Below, piece after piece: positions 8,634 to 17,434 of a stretch of DNA of 20,953 nucleotides. The position numbers and the translations under genes were made by a program. Location: the NCBI GenBank assembly GCA_029240815.1, contig JARDZO010000068.1, forward strand, positions 1-20,953. Reading direction: 5' to 3'. Positions within the stretch are counted from its first letter, which is position 1. Every line of letters starts with the position of its first letter. Origin of the DNA: Brevibacillus sp. Lineage in GTDB: Bacteria; Bacillota; Bacilli; Brevibacillales; Brevibacillaceae. The notes beneath the pieces were generated by a model. It was given only the letters and a program-made list of their open reading frames with translations. It was not told where the DNA came from and searched no databases.

Positions 8634-8670
8634 AAGCATCCTGTTGCACCAGCAGTCAGGGTGCTTTTTC
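8634..8670 (+). terminator. Rho-independent terminator of the vWA/GTPase operon
   Basis: AAGCATCCTG (8634-8643) pairs with CAGGGTGCTT (8657-8666) through ten pairs including one G-U, and a run of T follows to 8668. It ends the + strand operon. The opposite side is only moderately T-rich (CTTCTCTTCTTC), so it may also stop the convergent cupin gene, less efficiently. Confidence 0.75.
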
Positions 8671-8672
8671 TA

Positions 8673-9263
8673 TTAGATTGAAATGCGGTGATCTTCCTGT
8701 GAAGGGATATAGTATTTTTCAAGTGTCTTCGCTGCGCCTGTCCATGTGGAGAGTTTCGCTAGCAGGCCAAATATCGTTTTTTGCAGGAAAAGCGGAAGGT
8801 AAGGGACATAAAATGCGCCCATTTCAAAGAGTGTGCCCAAGAGCAAAATGTTTTTCGGGAGGTACTGCTTCAGAAACGGCATATAAAAGCTTCTTCCATC
8901 CGTGTCCAATCCATAGCCGCAGCGGACGAATGCTTCGAATTGACCGGCTGGCCTGATTTCTACGTTAAAGCTGACCATTTCATTGGTGTTATTATTAAAG
9001 TAGTGTTTCTTGTCTAGAGGAGCTACGGCTTTGTCTCCTTTTTGCAAGGTGATCGTTTTTCCATCAACGGTTAGATCTAATTTGCCACTAACACCTTCAA
9101 AGCTTTCCACAAGTTCGGTATGATAGTGTAAGAAGATTCCAATATTGGGTGGTAGGTCCGTTCGGAATAACAAGTATTCCCCATTCGTTTCCTCGGTGGT
9201 TTTTAAAAAAGTGACACTTTCCCCGTTATGGGGATTTCCAACGGTACGACTTAAATTTGACAT
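8673..9263 (-). CDS. Cupin-domain protein with hydrophobic C-terminal extension
   Basis: 196 residues. The start at 9263 has a GGGAGG ribosome site seven bases upstream on the minus strand. A single cupin barrel covers about residues 25-110. Motif 1 is complete: G42, HYH (46-48), E53 and G60 fit G(X)5HXH(X)4E(X)6G. Motif 2 has G76, P82, H87 and N91. His46, His48, Glu53 and His87 are therefore a full metal-binding set, so an active metal-dependent enzyme or a metal-assisted small-molecule binder is possible. The last 60 residues are unusually hydrophobic for a stand-alone cupin (NILLLGTLFEMGAFYVPYLP near 138-157) and may dock to the membrane or a partner. It is divergent from the large sensor kinase gene and convergent to the GTPase operon. 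Its substrate cannot be inferred from the sequence. Confidence 0.88.
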   Translation of the reverse strand: MSNLSRTVGNPHNGESVTFLKTTEETNGEYLLFRTDLPPNIGIFLHYHTELVESFEGVSGKLDLTVDGKTITLQKGDKAVAPLDKKHYFNNNTNEMVSFNVEIRPAGQFEAFVRCGYGLDTDGRSFYMPFLKQYLPKNILLLGTLFEMGAFYVPYLPLFLQKTIFGLLAKLSTWTGAAKTLEKYYIPSQEDHRISI

Positions 9264-9388
9264 GACTGTCCTCCCAATAGTTATTTCGATAAATGGTGTT
9301 TTATGTCAGAATATAGTTTAAATATAGATGATTCGAAAGCCATGGACAATAGATAAGACCAAAGGCCTATCAAAATGGAGTGAAAAGA
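9264..9388. promoter_or_regulatory. Divergent intergenic region between cupin and hybrid kinase genes
   Basis: 125 bases separate the two divergent starts, so promoters for both must lie here or within the genes. The core is AT-rich. A weak + strand candidate is TTTATG (9300-9305), 17 bases, then TATAGA (9323-9328). I see no convincing minus-strand pair and no clear operator. GGAG at 9377-9380 is the kinase ribosome site. Confidence 0.35.
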
Positions 9389-12300
9389 ATGAGCGGCAAG
9401 TTATTGGTGCCTGGGTACAGGGTTACGGAATTCGTCTCAAACCATTTAAATATGGGTGTCTACCGCGCATTCAGGATCGTAGACAATCTGCCCGTTATCA
9501 TCAAGACTCAGCAAAAGGGAATCCCTCGCAATGACTCAATCTGGAAGCTAAAGCACGAATATCGGATCCTGGAATCTATTCAATCCGAGGCAGTCGAAGC
9601 AATCGTGGAGCTCGTCCACAACGATCGAGAGACCTTGCTGATTACGGAAGATCACGGTGGCTTGCTGCTCTCCCTTCTGATGAAAGTGCGAGAGTTGTCA
9701 ATTCGGGAGATTCTTACGATCGCGCTGGGTGTCGCTCACGCCATGAAGAAAGTCCATCAGTACCGCGTCGTCCATAAAGACATCAATCCTACGAATATCT
9801 TGGTCCACCCAGATACCTTTGACGTCAAGCTCATTAACTTCGGATTGTCTACACGACTCTATCAAGAGTACCAAAGCGCTATGAACCCGAAAGAATGGCA
9901 AGGGAATTTGCGCTACGTATCACCCGAACAAACAGGGAGAATGAACCGGACGGTCGATTATCGTTCTGATTTCTATTCGTTTGGAATCAGCCTGTACGAG
10001 ATGCTGACGGGGAAACCTCCGTTTCTCTCGGCGGACGCCCTGGAGCTTGTCCATGCTCATATGGCGCGAAAGCCCGTTCCACCGAACCAGAGTCACCCGT
10101 CGATTCCTGCGGTTGTATCCGATCTGGTATTGAAATGCCTGTCGAAGAACGTAGAGGATCGTTATCTGAGCAGCTCGGGACTGATTGCCGATCTGGAGAA
10201 ATGTCTGGATCTTCTGCAAGTGGATGGGTCTATCAACCCATTTCCCTTGGGTAAACAGGATCGAACCAACCAGTTGCATATTTCGGAAAAGCTGTATGGA
10301 CGAGAACCGGAATTGGTCCTATTGACCGAAGCGTTCGAGCAGATCAGTGATGGCGCTACAAGGCTCGTCATGCTCAGCGGAAACGCAGGAGTAGGTAAAT
10401 CGGCTTTAGTCCGAGAGGCGCAGAAAGCGTTCCTGCAAGGGAAAGGGCGCTTTATTTCGGGGAAGTTTGATCAATACAAGCAGAGCCTGCCCTACTCGGC
10501 TATTTTGTTGGCCTTTCAAGATTTGATCCGGCAAATTCTAACGGGTAATGAGCGAGAGCTGCACATGTGGAGTGAAACGATCCTGGAGGCCTTGCAGGGG
10601 TTGGGCCAGGTAATTGTGGACGTGATTCCGCAATTGGAAATGATCATCGGCAAACAACCTGCTGTTCCCGAACTGCCAGCCACGGAGGCCAAAAACCGCT
10701 TCCAAATGGTGATGCAGCGGTTTGTGCGTATCTGGGCAAAGCCGGAGCATCCGCTTGTATTGTTTCTGGACGACCTGCAATGGGCCGATCCTTCTTCGCT
10801 GTTCCTGATTCAGGAAATGATCAGTGATCTCCAAGTGAGTCACTTCTTGCTCCTGTGTGCATATCGAGAACAGGAAGGCAGCCTGATGAATCCGCTCATG
10901 AGTGCGCTGATTGAGCTGGGCAGCCAAAATCGAATCTTGCGGCAGATTTCCTTGCACCCGCTGGAAGTCGATGAAATTTCTCAATTGCTGGTGGATACGA
11001 TTCAGGCCGAGCCAGAGTCTGCGGAGCCTCTGGCGCACGTGGTGCACAGGAAAACGGCCGGCAATCCCTTTTTTACCCGACAGTTTTTAAAATCACTGTA
11101 TGACAAGGGTTTGATGAAGTACGTAACGGAAGAAAGCGATTGGACCTGGAGTCTGGATGAAATCGAGAAGCTGGACACTGCGGAAAATGTCGCGGATTTC
11201 CTGGTAGAGCGTATGCGATCGCTACCCATGCTGACACAAAAGTTGTTGGCTTATGCAGCTTGCCTGGGCAACCACTTCTATTTGCATATGGTAGCCAAAG
11301 CAAGAAATCAAAAGGAATCCGAAACCATCCGCCATATATGGCCAGCCGTTGAGGAAGGCTTGCTGTATCCATTGGAGGGCGACAGCTATTTGGCTTATGC
11401 GGCACTAGAGGAAGAGGATGCCGCTGTTCATATGAAGATTCACTTCACTTTCTTGCATGACCGGATTCAGCAAGCGGCGTATTCCCTGTTGTCTGAGGTG
11501 GAGCGAAAGATGGTTCACCTGAAGCTGGGGAGAATGATGCGGGAGCTGACCTATTCCTACGAATCGGAACTCCTTTTTGAGATTTGTAATCATATGTATC
11601 AGGGTGCGGAATTAATTGATGATCAAACAGAAAGAATGCATGTGGCACACTGCCATTTGCTCGCCGGTCAGCGGGCCAAGCTGTCGACGGCTTTTGACGC
11701 CGCTCTGCGCTTTTTCCGGCAGGGGACAGAGGTACTCCGGGAAGAAGGCTGGGAGCTGAATCGCCAACTAGCTGTTGAGCTCTACACCAGGAGGGCAGAG
11801 GCAGAGTATTTGTGCAACAACTTTGAAACGGCAGAATCATTGTTTGCACTCGTCAAGCAGTACGCCGAAACCAATGCAGAGCAGGTGCGGATACTCGAAA
11901 TCCAGGTGCACATGTATACCAGTCTGGCAAAATTCCCGCTTGTTGTTGATATTGCCAACCAAGCCTTGCAACTGCTGGGTGTCTCGATACCGCAGAAACC
12001 AGGGAAGCTGGACATCATCAAGGAAATGTGGCAAATCAAGCGGAATCTAAAGGGACGAAAAGCAGATGAGCTGCTCTACATGCCCGATGTTCCGGAAGAA
12101 AACTACAGAATGGCCATGAATATTATCAGCTATGCAGGCCCCTCTTCGTACTTTGTCGATATGAACTGGTTTGCCCTGACGATCCTGCGAGTTCTTCATC
12201 TCTCACTCGTGCACGGCAATGATGTGGCCTCTGCGAACGGATATACCGGGTATGGAATTGTACAGGCTACCCAGTTTGGCAAGTATCAGGAAGGTTATGA

Positions 12301-15300
12301 CTATGGCTTGCTGGCGTGCAGTGTAGCTGACAGCTTTCACGACCCGATCGCGATGACCAAAGCGTACGGGGCGTTCGCGATCATGATCAACCATTGGCGC
12401 GATCATGCTAAAACGAATATCCCGTTGTTGAAAAAAGCGATCCAGCATGGCTTGGAGAGCGGAGGAAACATCTACGTAGCCTACAACGCTCACGGGCTGC
12501 TGGAAGCGATGCTGTACTGCGGCTCTCCCATCGATGAATTACGACAACAGATCGGGCTCTATGCAGATCTCATCCGTCAGCTCAAGGTCGTCGACCATGA
12601 TGACCGTCTCTTACTGTTAAAGCAAGCCTTGCACTGTTTTACGAGGAGAGAAGCAGGCGATCCAACCGCCTTTTGCGCAGAGAACTTTGATGAGGCAAGG
12701 TACGTCAAGGGATTGCAGACGGATGGCACCAACTACAAACGATACATGTATCACTACTACAAATCGATGGTTCACTTTCTATTTGGGAACTACCCTGAAG
12801 CGGCAGCAATGACAACAGAGGCAGAACAATGGATGGAAACGGTCAGTGGACAGATATTGGTTAGCGAGCACGTATTTATTCAGACATTGGCTTTGACGGG
12901 ACTTTATCCGCAAGCAAGTTGGGCAGACAAGCGGAAATATGCGAAGAAAATCAAAGCGAATCTAGCGAAGATGAAAAAGTGGGCCACCAACTGTGTGGAA
13001 AACTTCCATCATAAATATTTGTTAATGCGAGCAGAGTGGATCAGAGTGTCAAAGAATCCACAAGCGGCTACTCCTTTCTACGAACAAGCCATTCAATCTG
13101 CTAAAAAGTATGGATTTTTGCAAAAGGAAGCCATTGCCTACGAGTTGGCAGCCAAGCATTATTTGAGCATGGGCATGGAAACCGTTTCTACATTCTACAT
13201 GTCAGAAGCTCATTTTGGGTATATGCAGTGGGGAGCGGTAGCCAAAGCTCATGCCATCGAAGCGCAACACCATTTTTCCACGGAGCGGATCGGCAGTCAT
13301 CAGGCAGTTACGGACATCACGGTCACGGGACACACTCCTGACATGGTAGATCTTATGACTGTCATCAAAGCATCCCAGATGATCGCAAGCGAAATTAAGC
13401 TGGATAAGCTGCTGACTACGATGCTGCGGACCGTCATGAGCAATGCTGGGGCACAGCGCGGGTTTATTATCCTGAAAAATGAAAGTGAATGGTTCATCGA
13501 AGCGGCAGGCAGCATCGATGAGGATATCGAAATCCTGCAGTCCATTCCGTATGAGCAGGGAAGTCTTCTCTCCGTTGCTACGGTAAACTACGTGATGCGT
13601 ACGGAAGAGATGTTGGTACTTCACGAAGCCTATGTCGAAGCGATCTTTTTCAAGGATCCCTACATTACGAAAAACATGCCGAAGTCGATTCTGTGCGCGC
13701 CGCTGTGGCAGCAAGGGAAAATGGTAGGCGTGGTGTATCTGGAGAATAACGAGTCCACGCACGTATTCAACGAAGGGCGGACCGAACTGTTGCGCTTGCT
13801 GTTCTCTCAAATCGCGACCTTCATCGAAAATGCTCGGTTGTACCACCAGTTGGAGCAGTGGAATCAGTCGTTGGAGAGAATCGTAACAGAGCGGACGGAC
13901 AAGATCGAAACGTTGCTACGTGCGAATAAGAACTTACTGAACAATGCGGGTCAGGGCTTCCTATCGTTTTGCAGGAACTTGCTTATCCATTCGGAGTACA
14001 GTCAGGAATGCATCCGAATGTTCGGCAGAGAGCTGACTGGTTTGACCATCCCAGAACTATTGTATCCCGACAGCAAGGAAGATCAGGCATTTATCGAATC
14101 ACTGTTGAACAAGTATTTCGAGCTGGAAAACGGAGCACAACGAGAGCTGTATCTCAGTCTGTTTCCAACGGAGATCATGGTGAATCACCTGCCGTTGAAG
14201 GTAGAATGCAAACCGATCGATGAAGGAAGTGGCGAATACTCAGGCGGATTGATGCTGATCCTGACAGACTTGAGTGAGCAACGAGCATTGGAAAACAAGG
14301 TCGAGCAGGAATGGCAGTGTCTGAAGATGGTGGTTACGGTAGCCATCAGCCTTGATCTGTTTGAAACCGTATTGCAGAGCTTTACGTCCTTTGTTACGTC
14401 CGAATGGAAAAATATCTGGGCAGAAAAAGGAGATTCCTCAGAAAAGCTCTACCAATTGATTAGCCGTCTTCATCAATTCAAGGGTGATTTTAGTCAATTC
14501 TATTTGATTCATGCACCGGTGCAGCTGCATGAACTGGAATCTATCTTGGTCAAATTGGCAAAGCACAGAATGGTTGCTCCAGACGTGCAGCGCGAAATAC
14601 AAAATGGTATCGACTCTATTTGCTCAGCCATTCAGCAAGATTTGGATATCATGAAGCAACAGCTGGGTAACGATTTCCTGGAGAAGAAGGGGCAGACGGT
14701 ATCCTTCTCCAAGGATCGGTGGAGTGCTTTCTCGGACCATCTGACCGCGTATTTGCAGAGAGAAGGACATGACCATTTGCTGCATGAATTTTCCCGTCTG
14801 CGCAATCGTCCGTTCGCAGAGCTCTTGTCCCGGTATGACGAATATTTGGCGAAAGTTTCTGCTCGTTTGGACAAGCGGATCTATCCACTGCAGATCGATA
14901 CAGAGGATATCTGGGTGGATCCACAACGATTCGGAAACTTCGCAAGCTGCCTGGTTCACGTGTTTAGCAATGCGTTGGATCATGGAATTGAGGATGAAGG
15001 AGAGCGTTTGGCGCAGCAAAAAGAGCGATGGGGGACTATCCGTTGCCAGATCAAGCAGGAAGGTTCGATGTTGCACCTGACCATTTCTGACGATGGCAAG
15101 GGAGTCGATCTGGAACGTCTCAAAACAGTAGGACAGGAAAAGGATTGGAATCATACCAGAAGTGACCAGGAATGGCTCAATGAATTGTTTAAAGAGGATG
15201 TAAGCACGAAAGTAGAAGAGGTCAGCGAATTTTCAGGCAGAGGAGTAGGCCTGTCGATTGTAAAACGGGAGGTCGAGCGTTTAGGTGGTACGGTGGAGAT

Positions 15301-15382
15301 CCGTACACAGAAAGGGAAAGGTACATCCATTCACTTTCGCATTCCGTTGAAAGAAGAAGAGAGCTACTTGCAGCTTATATAA
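9389..15382 (+). CDS. Giant hybrid kinase: Ser/Thr kinase - AAA ATPase - helical repeats - GAF - PAS - HPt - CheA-like ATPase
   Basis: I chose ATG 9389 (1997 aa) because GGAG (9377-9380) is well spaced from it; GTG 9380 lacks a site. Domains in order: a Ser/Thr kinase at 1-270 with Lys39, HKDINPTN (129-136) and NFG (150-152); an AAA_16-type ATPase at about 310-600 with Walker A GNAGVGKSA (331-339) and LFLDD ending at 461-462; a long TPR-like helical region to about 1300; GAF at about 1320-1485; a PAS-like domain at about 1510-1630; an HPt-like helix with His1695 in RLHQFKGD; and a histidine kinase ATPase with N box SNALDHG (1860-1866), DDGKG (1901-1905) and GRGVG (1950-1954). The N box and following ERL stretch are CheA-like. 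No membrane helix is seen, so it is cytosolic. Such trifunctional fusions are known in cyanobacteria, myxobacteria and Paenibacillaceae. The adjacent CheY-like gene is the likely target. Its input signal is unknown. Confidence 0.92.
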   Translation: MSGKLLVPGYRVTEFVSNHLNMGVYRAFRIVDNLPVIIKTQQKGIPRNDSIWKLKHEYRILESIQSEAVEAIVELVHNDRETLLITEDHGGLLLSLLMKVRELSIREILTIALGVAHAMKKVHQYRVVHKDINPTNILVHPDTFDVKLINFGLSTRLYQEYQSAMNPKEWQGNLRYVSPEQTGRMNRTVDYRSDFYSFGISLYEMLTGKPPFLSADALELVHAHMARKPVPPNQSHPSIPAVVSDLVLKCLSKNVEDRYLSSSGLIADLEKCLDLLQVDGSINPFPLGKQDRTNQLHISEKLYGREPELVLLTEAFEQISDGATRLVMLSGNAGVGKSALVREAQKAFLQGKGRFISGKFDQYKQSLPYSAILLAFQDLIRQILTGNERELHMWSETILEALQGLGQVIVDVIPQLEMIIGKQPAVPELPATEAKNRFQMVMQRFVRIWAKPEHPLVLFLDDLQWADPSSLFLIQEMISDLQVSHFLLLCAYREQEGSLMNPLMSALIELGSQNRILRQISLHPLEVDEISQLLVDTIQAEPESAEPLAHVVHRKTAGNPFFTRQFLKSLYDKGLMKYVTEESDWTWSLDEIEKLDTAENVADFLVERMRSLPMLTQKLLAYAACLGNHFYLHMVAKARNQKESETIRHIWPAVEEGLLYPLEGDSYLAYAALEEEDAAVHMKIHFTFLHDRIQQAAYSLLSEVERKMVHLKLGRMMRELTYSYESELLFEICNHMYQGAELIDDQTERMHVAHCHLLAGQRAKLSTAFDAALRFFRQGTEVLREEGWELNRQLAVELYTRRAEAEYLCNNFETAESLFALVKQYAETNAEQVRILEIQVHMYTSLAKFPLVVDIANQALQLLGVSIPQKPGKLDIIKEMWQIKRNLKGRKADELLYMPDVPEENYRMAMNIISYAGPSSYFVDMNWFALTILRVLHLSLVHGNDVASANGYTGYGIVQATQFGKYQEGYDYGLLACSVADSFHDPIAMTKAYGAFAIMINHWRDHAKTNIPLLKKAIQHGLESGGNIYVAYNAHGLLEAMLYCGSPIDELRQQIGLYADLIRQLKVVDHDDRLLLLKQALHCFTRREAGDPTAFCAENFDEARYVKGLQTDGTNYKRYMYHYYKSMVHFLFGNYPEAAAMTTEAEQWMETVSGQILVSEHVFIQTLALTGLYPQASWADKRKYAKKIKANLAKMKKWATNCVENFHHKYLLMRAEWIRVSKNPQAATPFYEQAIQSAKKYGFLQKEAIAYELAAKHYLSMGMETVSTFYMSEAHFGYMQWGAVAKAHAIEAQHHFSTERIGSHQAVTDITVTGHTPDMVDLMTVIKASQMIASEIKLDKLLTTMLRTVMSNAGAQRGFIILKNESEWFIEAAGSIDEDIEILQSIPYEQGSLLSVATVNYVMRTEEMLVLHEAYVEAIFFKDPYITKNMPKSILCAPLWQQGKMVGVVYLENNESTHVFNEGRTELLRLLFSQIATFIENARLYHQLEQWNQSLERIVTERTDKIETLLRANKNLLNNAGQGFLSFCRNLLIHSEYSQECIRMFGRELTGLTIPELLYPDSKEDQAFIESLLNKYFELENGAQRELYLSLFPTEIMVNHLPLKVECKPIDEGSGEYSGGLMLILTDLSEQRALENKVEQEWQCLKMVVTVAISLDLFETVLQSFTSFVTSEWKNIWAEKGDSSEKLYQLISRLHQFKGDFSQFYLIHAPVQLHELESILVKLAKHRMVAPDVQREIQNGIDSICSAIQQDLDIMKQQLGNDFLEKKGQTVSFSKDRWSAFSDHLTAYLQREGHDHLLHEFSRLRNRPFAELLSRYDEYLAKVSARLDKRIYPLQIDTEDIWVDPQRFGNFASCLVHVFSNALDHGIEDEGERLAQQKERWGTIRCQIKQEGSMLHLTISDDGKGVDLERLKTVGQEKDWNHTRSDQEWLNELFKEDVSTKVEEVSEFSGRGVGLSIVKREVERLGGTVEIRTQKGKGTSIHFRIPLKEEESYLQLI

Positions 15383-15388
15383 GAGAGA

Positions 15389-15420
15389 AGCCCTTCCCGA
15401 GTTTCAGAAAAGGGCATTTT
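15389..15420. terminator. Hairpin terminator shared by two convergent genes
   Basis: GCCCTT (15390-15395) pairs with AAGGGC (15410-15415), with a 14-base loop, and ATTTTC follows on the + strand. It lies seven bases after the kinase stop. Read from the other strand the right arm is coding sequence for the last residues of the response regulator, whose stop codon (15404-15406) falls in the loop. The minus-strand side ends in CTTCTCTCTTAT, so bidirectional use is possible. Confidence 0.65.
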
Positions 15421-15763
15421 CGATGGCAACAAGCAGCTTCTCCTCGTTTATCGGTTTAATGATGTAATGCGTGGCGCCGGCTTTCACGGCTTCAAAAACG
15501 AGGGGCTTCAGTCCGTGTGTACTCACCATAATGATTTTCGCATCCGGAAATCGGCTGATAATCATCTTTACGGCTTCGATCCCGTTCATATCCGGCATGT
15601 TAATATCCATGGTTACTAGATCCGGCTGATAGGCGATATACTTTTGAAATGCTTCGGTTCCTCTGGTTGCTTCTGCGATAACCTGATGTCCAGCTCGTTC
15701 CAATATTACCTTCAAGTATTCTCGAACAACTATGGAGTCATCAGCAATAAGTATACGAGCCAT
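15404..15763 (-). CDS. CheY-like single-domain response regulator
   Basis: 119 residues. I start it at 15763, where AGGAGGT sits just upstream on the minus strand; the longer open frame to 15826 lacks a site and adds residues unlike the family. The receiver domain is complete: acidic pair Asp8/Asp9, phospho-acceptor Asp53 in TMDINMP, Ser81 in VSTHG and Lys103 in IIKP. It has no output domain, so it must act by binding a target or relaying phosphate. It is convergent with the hybrid kinase and 21 bases from its stop. The kinase carries CheA-like HPt and ATPase domains but no receiver of its own, so this protein is the natural acceptor. Whether it controls motility or something else is not shown, since no flagellar or chemotaxis gene lies in the window. 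Confidence 0.92.
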   Translation of the reverse strand: MARILIADDSIVVREYLKVILERAGHQVIAEATRGTEAFQKYIAYQPDLVTMDINMPDMNGIEAVKMIISRFPDAKIIMVSTHGLKPLVFEAVKAGATHYIIKPINEEKLLVAIENALF

Positions 15764-15851
15764 AATACCTCCTGGAGTGCGTCTAGCCAAAGAGTAGAGT
15801 GGAATAAACCTATCTAACAATAACATTGGCGGGAAAAACGCCGCAAGAGGA

Positions 15852-15880
15852 TTGTCAGAAAAAACAAGCAGACATAAATT
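15852..15880 (+). promoter_or_regulatory. Candidate sigma-A promoter for the MATE gene
   Basis: TTGTCA (15852-15857), a 17-base spacer and TAAATT (15875-15880) match five of six and four of six consensus positions. It lies 86 bases upstream of the chosen ATG, leaving a leader of roughly 75-80 bases in which I see no recognisable riboswitch. Confidence 0.4.
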
Positions 15881-15965
15881 TCGTGTAAAGATACGTCACA
15901 AACGCTACAAACGGTTTGGCGAAGGGTGTAAAATGGGCTACAACTGCCAAATGAAAGGTGACACC

Positions 15966-17339
15966 ATGGACGCCCAAACTGTACAGGTACAGAGTGATGG
16001 GGAGACAAAAAGGCTCAGTCTGTTCTCGTTAACCTGGCCCATTTTTCTGGAGTTATTTTTGTTTACGCTCATTGGAATTACAGACACATTTATGCTCAGC
16101 GGTGTGTCCGATGAGGCTGTATCCGCAGTCGGTGCAGCTAATCAGTTTGTTTTTATTGCGATTCTCGTTCTGGAAGTAATCGGCCACGGTGCGTCGATCG
16201 TGGTAGCGCAGTATATCGGCTCGCGAAAGCTGGATGAGGCGGCGAAGATCGGGGCCATTGCCATAACCCTAAACCTCATGATCGGGATTTTGATCAGTAT
16301 TGGATTTTTGCTGCTTGGAAATGTCCTGCTCTCTACGATGAATCTGCAGGGGGAAATCCTCAGACTGGCGCAGTCGTATACGGCGATTGTCGGGGGAGGA
16401 TTGTTTTTACAAGCGATCATCAATACGCTCGCTAGTATGATTCGCACGTATGGTTTTACCCGAGAAAGTATGCTGATATCGCTAGGAATCAATATCGTGC
16501 ATGTGGTGGGTAACTATTTGCTGATCTTTGGAAACGGGGGCTTCCCTGAGCTCGGTGTAGAAGGGGCAGCCATTTCAACTGTTCTGAGTAGAGGTCTGGG
16601 CCTGATCGTCTTTTTCTGGGCTTATTACCGACTTATCGAGTACAAAGTCGAGTTCAAGGATTACGTGACGATCACCAAATCCTATGTCAGTAAAATTTGC
16701 AGAGTAGGAATTCCTTCTGCCTTTGAACAAATTACGTATAACGGCTGTCAGGCTATCTTTTTGTACTACGTTACCTTTCTGGGGGCAGCCGCTCTCGCTT
16801 CCAGGCAATACGTGCTCAATATCTCCATGTTTATTTACCTGTTTAGCCTGGCGATCGGGATGGGGACGGCCATCATCACCGGGCGGTTGGTGGGGGCAGG
16901 CAGACAAAAGGAAGCGTACCAGCGAGTGTGGGTAAGCTTGCGCTGGGGATTTCTCTGCACAGTCATCATTAATATTGTGGTGATTGTATTCAGAGAGCCG
17001 ATTATGGGATTGTTCACCAACGATCCAGATATTCTCCGAATCAGTACGCAGGTCATCCTGTTGAGCATTTTCTTGGAGACAGGACGTGTGTTCAACATTA
17101 TATTGATCAACTCGTTACGGGCAGCCGGTGATGCCAAATTCCCCGTGTATATGGGATTGATTTCGATGGTGGGAGTGAGTCTGCCACTTGGTTATATCTT
17201 GGCGTTCCATGCCAATCTCGGTTTGGCTGGAGTCTGGCTGGCAGTCGCTACGGACGAATGGATTCGAGCAGTCATGATGTTTTTCCGCTGGCGCAGTCGA
17301 GTGTGGGAGCGTAAAAGCCTGGTCGATCCATCTTCATGA
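15966..17339 (+). CDS. MATE-family multidrug/cation antiporter
   Basis: 457 residues from ATG 15966, which is preceded by AAAGGTGA (15954-15961); this is the usual MATE length. The longer open frame from 15852 would add 38 very basic residues and run through the promoter, so I reject it. About twelve hydrophobic helices are visible in two similar halves. Family-like features include WPIFLELFLFTLIGITDTFM in helix 1, VVAQYIGS after helix 2 and IITGRLVGAGR at the matching place in the second half. Members export cationic drugs, metabolites or lipid precursors using a Na+ or H+ gradient; the substrate here is not predictable. It is a single gene with its own promoter and terminator. It diverges from the response regulator, so shared control is possible but not shown. 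Confidence 0.92.
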   Translation: MDAQTVQVQSDGETKRLSLFSLTWPIFLELFLFTLIGITDTFMLSGVSDEAVSAVGAANQFVFIAILVLEVIGHGASIVVAQYIGSRKLDEAAKIGAIAITLNLMIGILISIGFLLLGNVLLSTMNLQGEILRLAQSYTAIVGGGLFLQAIINTLASMIRTYGFTRESMLISLGINIVHVVGNYLLIFGNGGFPELGVEGAAISTVLSRGLGLIVFFWAYYRLIEYKVEFKDYVTITKSYVSKICRVGIPSAFEQITYNGCQAIFLYYVTFLGAAALASRQYVLNISMFIYLFSLAIGMGTAIITGRLVGAGRQKEAYQRVWVSLRWGFLCTVIINIVVIVFREPIMGLFTNDPDILRISTQVILLSIFLETGRVFNIILINSLRAAGDAKFPVYMGLISMVGVSLPLGYILAFHANLGLAGVWLAVATDEWIRAVMMFFRWRSRVWERKSLVDPSS

Positions 17340-17401
17340 CGTAACCGGAAGAGGGATCGGAAGGATACGTAAGGGATCGTACAGTTGTAGAAGGAACAAA
17401 G

Positions 17402-17434
17402 GCCGTTATCTTGGCGAAGGTAGCGGCTCTTTTT
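17402..17434 (+). terminator. Strong rho-independent terminator after the MATE gene
   Basis: GCCGTTATCTT (17402-17412) pairs with AAGGTAGCGGC (17417-17427) over eleven pairs, two of them wobble, closing a four-base GGCG loop, and TCTTTTT follows. It lies 62 bases after the MATE stop and overlaps the stop codon and last residues of the minus-strand ABC remnant. Confidence 0.8.

Noticed and set aside
15828..15842. GGCG-(7)-CGCC dyad between the response regulator and MATE genes
   Set aside because: Only four base pairs with a long loop and no T run; too weak to call as an operator or terminator.
15852..15965. Longer N terminus for the MATE protein
   Set aside because: It would add 38 basic residues unlike the family, has no ribosome site, and overlaps the likely promoter. 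ATG 15966 has a good site.
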